In this document: positions 37,063 through 38,927 of the stretch, piece by piece
Layout of the letters: each line of letters starts with the position of its first letter
Numbering within the stretch: the stretch's first letter is position 1
Notes under the pieces: generated by a model
Databases searched by the model: none
The model's input: only the letters and a program-made list of their open reading frames with translations
What the model was told of the DNA's origin: nothing
Assembly: GCA_001004105.1 (NCBI GenBank)
Contig: LCQK01000001.1
Span: forward strand, 1 to 38,927
Length of the DNA stretch: 38,927 bases
Direction of reading: 5' to 3'
Source: Candidatus Jorgensenbacteria bacterium GW2011_GWB1_50_10
GTDB lineage: Bacteria; Patescibacteriota; Minisyncoccia; UBA6257; GWB1-50-10
Made by a program: the position numbers and the translations under genes

Positions 37063-37893
37063 ATGATTACTATACCCCAACAACAAATAATCGAGAGGTG
37101 GAATGATTTGCCAGAAAATCTTAAGAATGTTGTCTTTTCTGAATATTACGGCGACATACTCTGGCGGGTCTGTGAGAACCAGCACCTCTCTGAAGAAAAA
37201 ATTAAAAAAATAGCCACTTTGGTTGGTTATGTTGTGGTGGGATTTCTCTTACCCGATGACCTTGCTCAAGAAATTAAAGACCACCTTGGAATCAACCCAG
37301 AACTGGCAAAAACCATATCCGGTGAAATTGATAAAAAAATACTTGAACCAATAAAAAACGACGTTGTTAATGTTTATTCCCCTTCAACAGAAGCAACAGA
37401 ACTAATTTCCGGCACGAAAAAAGCTGAGACCGGACTGGAGGTGATCACTTTAGGAACAATTGGCCAAGAAAAAGAAACATTACCAAAAGTAACAATCAAA
37501 CCCGGTGGGCAAGAGCTGCCAACCGAAGGCAAACCGCTTATCATCCACCAAGAAGAAACGCTGACTGAGGAGAGAAAAGAACCGTTCAAGGGTCTGGAAC
37601 CTCCGTTCGGATTTTTCGGGAAAGAAGGCGAAGCGGCGCCGTCGGAGCCAGTCAAAGTAAAAGTCGAAGGGTTGGGTGAAAAACCCGCCGCCGCTAAAGC
37701 TAAGGCGGGCAAGGAAGAAAAGCGGGTGGTCCATTACAGCGAGCTCCGGACGCCGCTTACACCCTTCCAGAAACAGGAGGAGATAATCAACTTGGAAACT
37801 TTTGGCCGGAAACCGCCGGAGGTTAAAGCACCGATGCCGGAAACCAAGCCCCAGCCGAAGATTGAAGGTAACATCGTTGATTTGAGCGAATAA
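37063..37893 (+). CDS. Hypothetical protein with Pro/Glu-rich tail, secretion-like operon
   Basis: A 276-residue protein with a helical N-terminal domain (about 1-105, from IIERWNDLPENLKNVVFSEY) and a long disordered Pro/Glu/Lys-rich tail ending in the conserved-looking EGNIVDLSE. No signal or membrane helix, so it is probably cytosolic. Spacing is 5 nt from the VirB6-like gene and 1 nt to prgI. It may be an adaptor between the channel and the ATPase. Confidence 0.78.
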   Translation: MITIPQQQIIERWNDLPENLKNVVFSEYYGDILWRVCENQHLSEEKIKKIATLVGYVVVGFLLPDDLAQEIKDHLGINPELAKTISGEIDKKILEPIKNDVVNVYSPSTEATELISGTKKAETGLEVITLGTIGQEKETLPKVTIKPGGQELPTEGKPLIIHQEETLTEERKEPFKGLEPPFGFFGKEGEAAPSEPVKVKVEGLGEKPAAAKAKAGKEEKRVVHYSELRTPLTPFQKQEEIINLETFGRKPPEVKAPMPETKPQPKIEGNIVDLSE

Positions 37894-37894
37894 A

Positions 37895-38389
37895 ATGGCA
37901 ACGTTTCAAGTTCCCCAATTCATAGAGCAAAAAGCGAAAATCATCGGGCCGCTCACCTTGGAGCAGTTTATGTATATTGCAGTCGCGGGCGCTTTGAGCT
38001 TCATCGCTTATTACGTTTTCAATTTTTTCTTCTGGCTCATGGTAAGCGCGGTTATGTTTGTCATCGCAGTTGCGCTCGCTTTCGTTAAAGTGAACGGCCA
38101 GAGTATGCCGCAGATAATCCGCGCCGGTTTTGCTTACATCTGGAAACCGCGGACCTACACCTGGCAAAGAGCGATAAATGGGGGGCTAGCCGACTTGTCG
38201 GAACTGGAAAAACTGGAGGAGATAAGAAGCAAAATCGGCTTTCAGCAAAAGCTGAAGTCTATCGCTTTGAATGTCGCGACTGGCAAAATCTTCTCGCCGA
38301 AAAAAATGCGGGAAGAGCAAAAGGACGAATACCGGGTCGTCACCCGCATGACCGGCGAAAAAGAATTGGCGAAAAAAATCAATTACTAA
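37895..38389 (+). CDS. PrgI family membrane protein
   Basis: A 164-residue protein with the PrgI pattern: VPQFIEQKAKIIGPLTLEQF, two close membrane helices (about 26-44 and 46-66), then a cytoplasmic part with YIWKPRTYTW. PrgI proteins accompany VirB4/TraC ATPases in conjugation systems of Gram-positive and CPR bacteria and take the VirB3 place. This is the strongest marker that the operon is type IV secretion-related. Confidence 0.88.
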   Translation: MATFQVPQFIEQKAKIIGPLTLEQFMYIAVAGALSFIAYYVFNFFFWLMVSAVMFVIAVALAFVKVNGQSMPQIIRAGFAYIWKPRTYTWQRAINGGLADLSELEKLEEIRSKIGFQQKLKSIALNVATGKIFSPKKMREEQKDEYRVVTRMTGEKELAKKINY

Positions 38390-38401
38390 TAAAATAAAGC
38401 C

Positions 38402-38927
38402 ATGCCCGAAGTAACATTGCCAACACAAAAATTCGTAGAAGTGGCCGACATTAAAAACGGCGCGGTTTACTTGAAAAAAGGCGGCCTCCGAAAGGTTTTA
38501 ATTGTGGGCGGCGTGAACTTCGATTTAAAATCCGAGGCCGAACAAAACCTCATTCTGCAGAGTTTCCAGAATTTCATGAACACCTTGGATTTCGGCGTCC
38601 AGTTTTTCATCCATTCCAGGAAAATAAACGTAAGCGAATATCTGGAACATTTGAAGACAAGAAAAGAAGAAGAACCGAACGAGCTTTTGAAAATCCAGAT
38701 AGAGGATTACGCCGAATTCATCAGGGTCTTCGTGGCGGAAAATCCAATTATCAGCAAGAGTTTTTTTGTGGTCGTGCCTTACGACCCGGTAGGAATCACT
38801 GCTCAAGTCAAAGGAGTGCTCGGGCTTTTCCAAAAAAAGCCGGCCCAAAAAGAGGTTTTAGCTAAAGAAGAACAGGAAAGAAAAAACATGGAGGAATTAA
38901 ACAGCCGCGCCGACCAAGTAATGAATG
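38402..38927 (+). CDS. TraC/VirB4 N-terminal-domain-like protein (partial)
   Basis: Open from ATG 38402 to the window end (175 codons). LPTQKFVEVADIKNGAVYLK, FDLKSEAEQNLILQSFQNFM, LDFGVQFFIHSRKINVSEYL and SFFVVVPYDP resemble the N-terminal domain of TraC/VirB4-type proteins. In CPR genomes this domain is often a separate gene next to the ATPase. No Walker motif appears yet. Starts 12 nt after prgI. Confidence 0.75.
   Translation, partial: MPEVTLPTQKFVEVADIKNGAVYLKKGGLRKVLIVGGVNFDLKSEAEQNLILQSFQNFMNTLDFGVQFFIHSRKINVSEYLEHLKTRKEEEPNELLKIQIEDYAEFIRVFVAENPIISKSFFVVVPYDPVGITAQVKGVLGLFQKKPAQKEVLAKEEQERKNMEELNSRADQVMN

Noticed and set aside
1-38927. Alternative genetic code with TGA as glycine
   Set aside because: TGA ends several complete proteins at family length (for example the SPFH protein and the mutase C-terminal part), and no in-frame TGA interrupts a conserved domain apart from the mutase split, which is coupled by ATGA.

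Overview
The window is consistent with a chromosomal segment of a Candidate Phyla Radiation (Patescibacteria) bacterium, most probably Parcubacteria-like. I infer this from style rather than from a marker tree. Core genes are dense, often overlapping or abutting, and many lack a Shine-Dalgarno sequence. Three tRNA genes have no encoded CCA. There are several VirB2-like small membrane proteins, and a type IV secretion-like cluster with a PrgI-family protein and a TraC/VirB4-N-like protein. LysM-M23 peptidase, DksA-like, ComM and CPBP genes complete the picture. TGA reads as a stop, so the code is standard and not the Gracilibacteria/SR1 code.

Layout. 1-1788 (minus) is the N-terminal 596 codons of a large secreted surface protein, cut by the window edge. 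1936-4684 is an accessory stretch: a Xer/integrase-type tyrosine recombinase, an AT-rich membrane protein, tRNA-Val with an inverted copy of its 3' end and a 42-bp palindrome, an HTH plus LAGLIDADG-like gene, and a tRNA-Ile(TAT) that overlaps that gene's stop. 4689-9265 (minus) holds ftsH, an orphan soluble gene, a YkuK-exonuclease-membrane protein operon and a VirB2-like protein. 9309-11205 holds tRNA-Leu and, divergently, a module of a cysteine-rich zinc protein, an SPFH protein and a membrane-anchored protein. 11304-17225 (minus) reads as one operon: a degenerate MBL-fold protein, a membrane protein, gyrA, a membrane-anchored solute-binding protein and three VirB2-like proteins. 17308-20490 (plus) is rpsA-like, glyA and folD. 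20571-24303 (minus) is ftsK, a rodZ-like gene and recA. 24363-25555 is a phosphomannomutase split into two overlapping ORFs. 25524-27670 is accessory: tiny ORFs, an AbrB-type protein, two orphan membrane proteins and a LAGLIDADG endonuclease. 27706-32562 is yraN, dksA-like, comM, M23 peptidase, ksgA and CPBP protease. 32611-38927 is a tightly coupled type IV secretion-like operon running off the right edge.

How the parts fit. The VirB2-like proteins, the polytopic VirB6/TrbL-like protein, the PrgI protein and the TraC/VirB4-N-like protein are plausible parts of one envelope-spanning machine used for DNA uptake, transfer or cell contact. The ftsK-rodZ-recA operon links chromosome segregation, cell shape and recombination.

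The most interesting structural signal is a set of degenerate tandem heptanucleotide repeats lying inside coding sequences (folD, ksgA, both halves of the phosphomannomutase, a VirB2-like signal peptide) and in one intergenic hairpin. One array sits exactly on the break point of the split phosphomannomutase. A 17-nt word is shared, inverted, between folD and the comM/M23 intergenic region. These look like a dispersed short tandem repeat system tolerated in frame by core enzymes.
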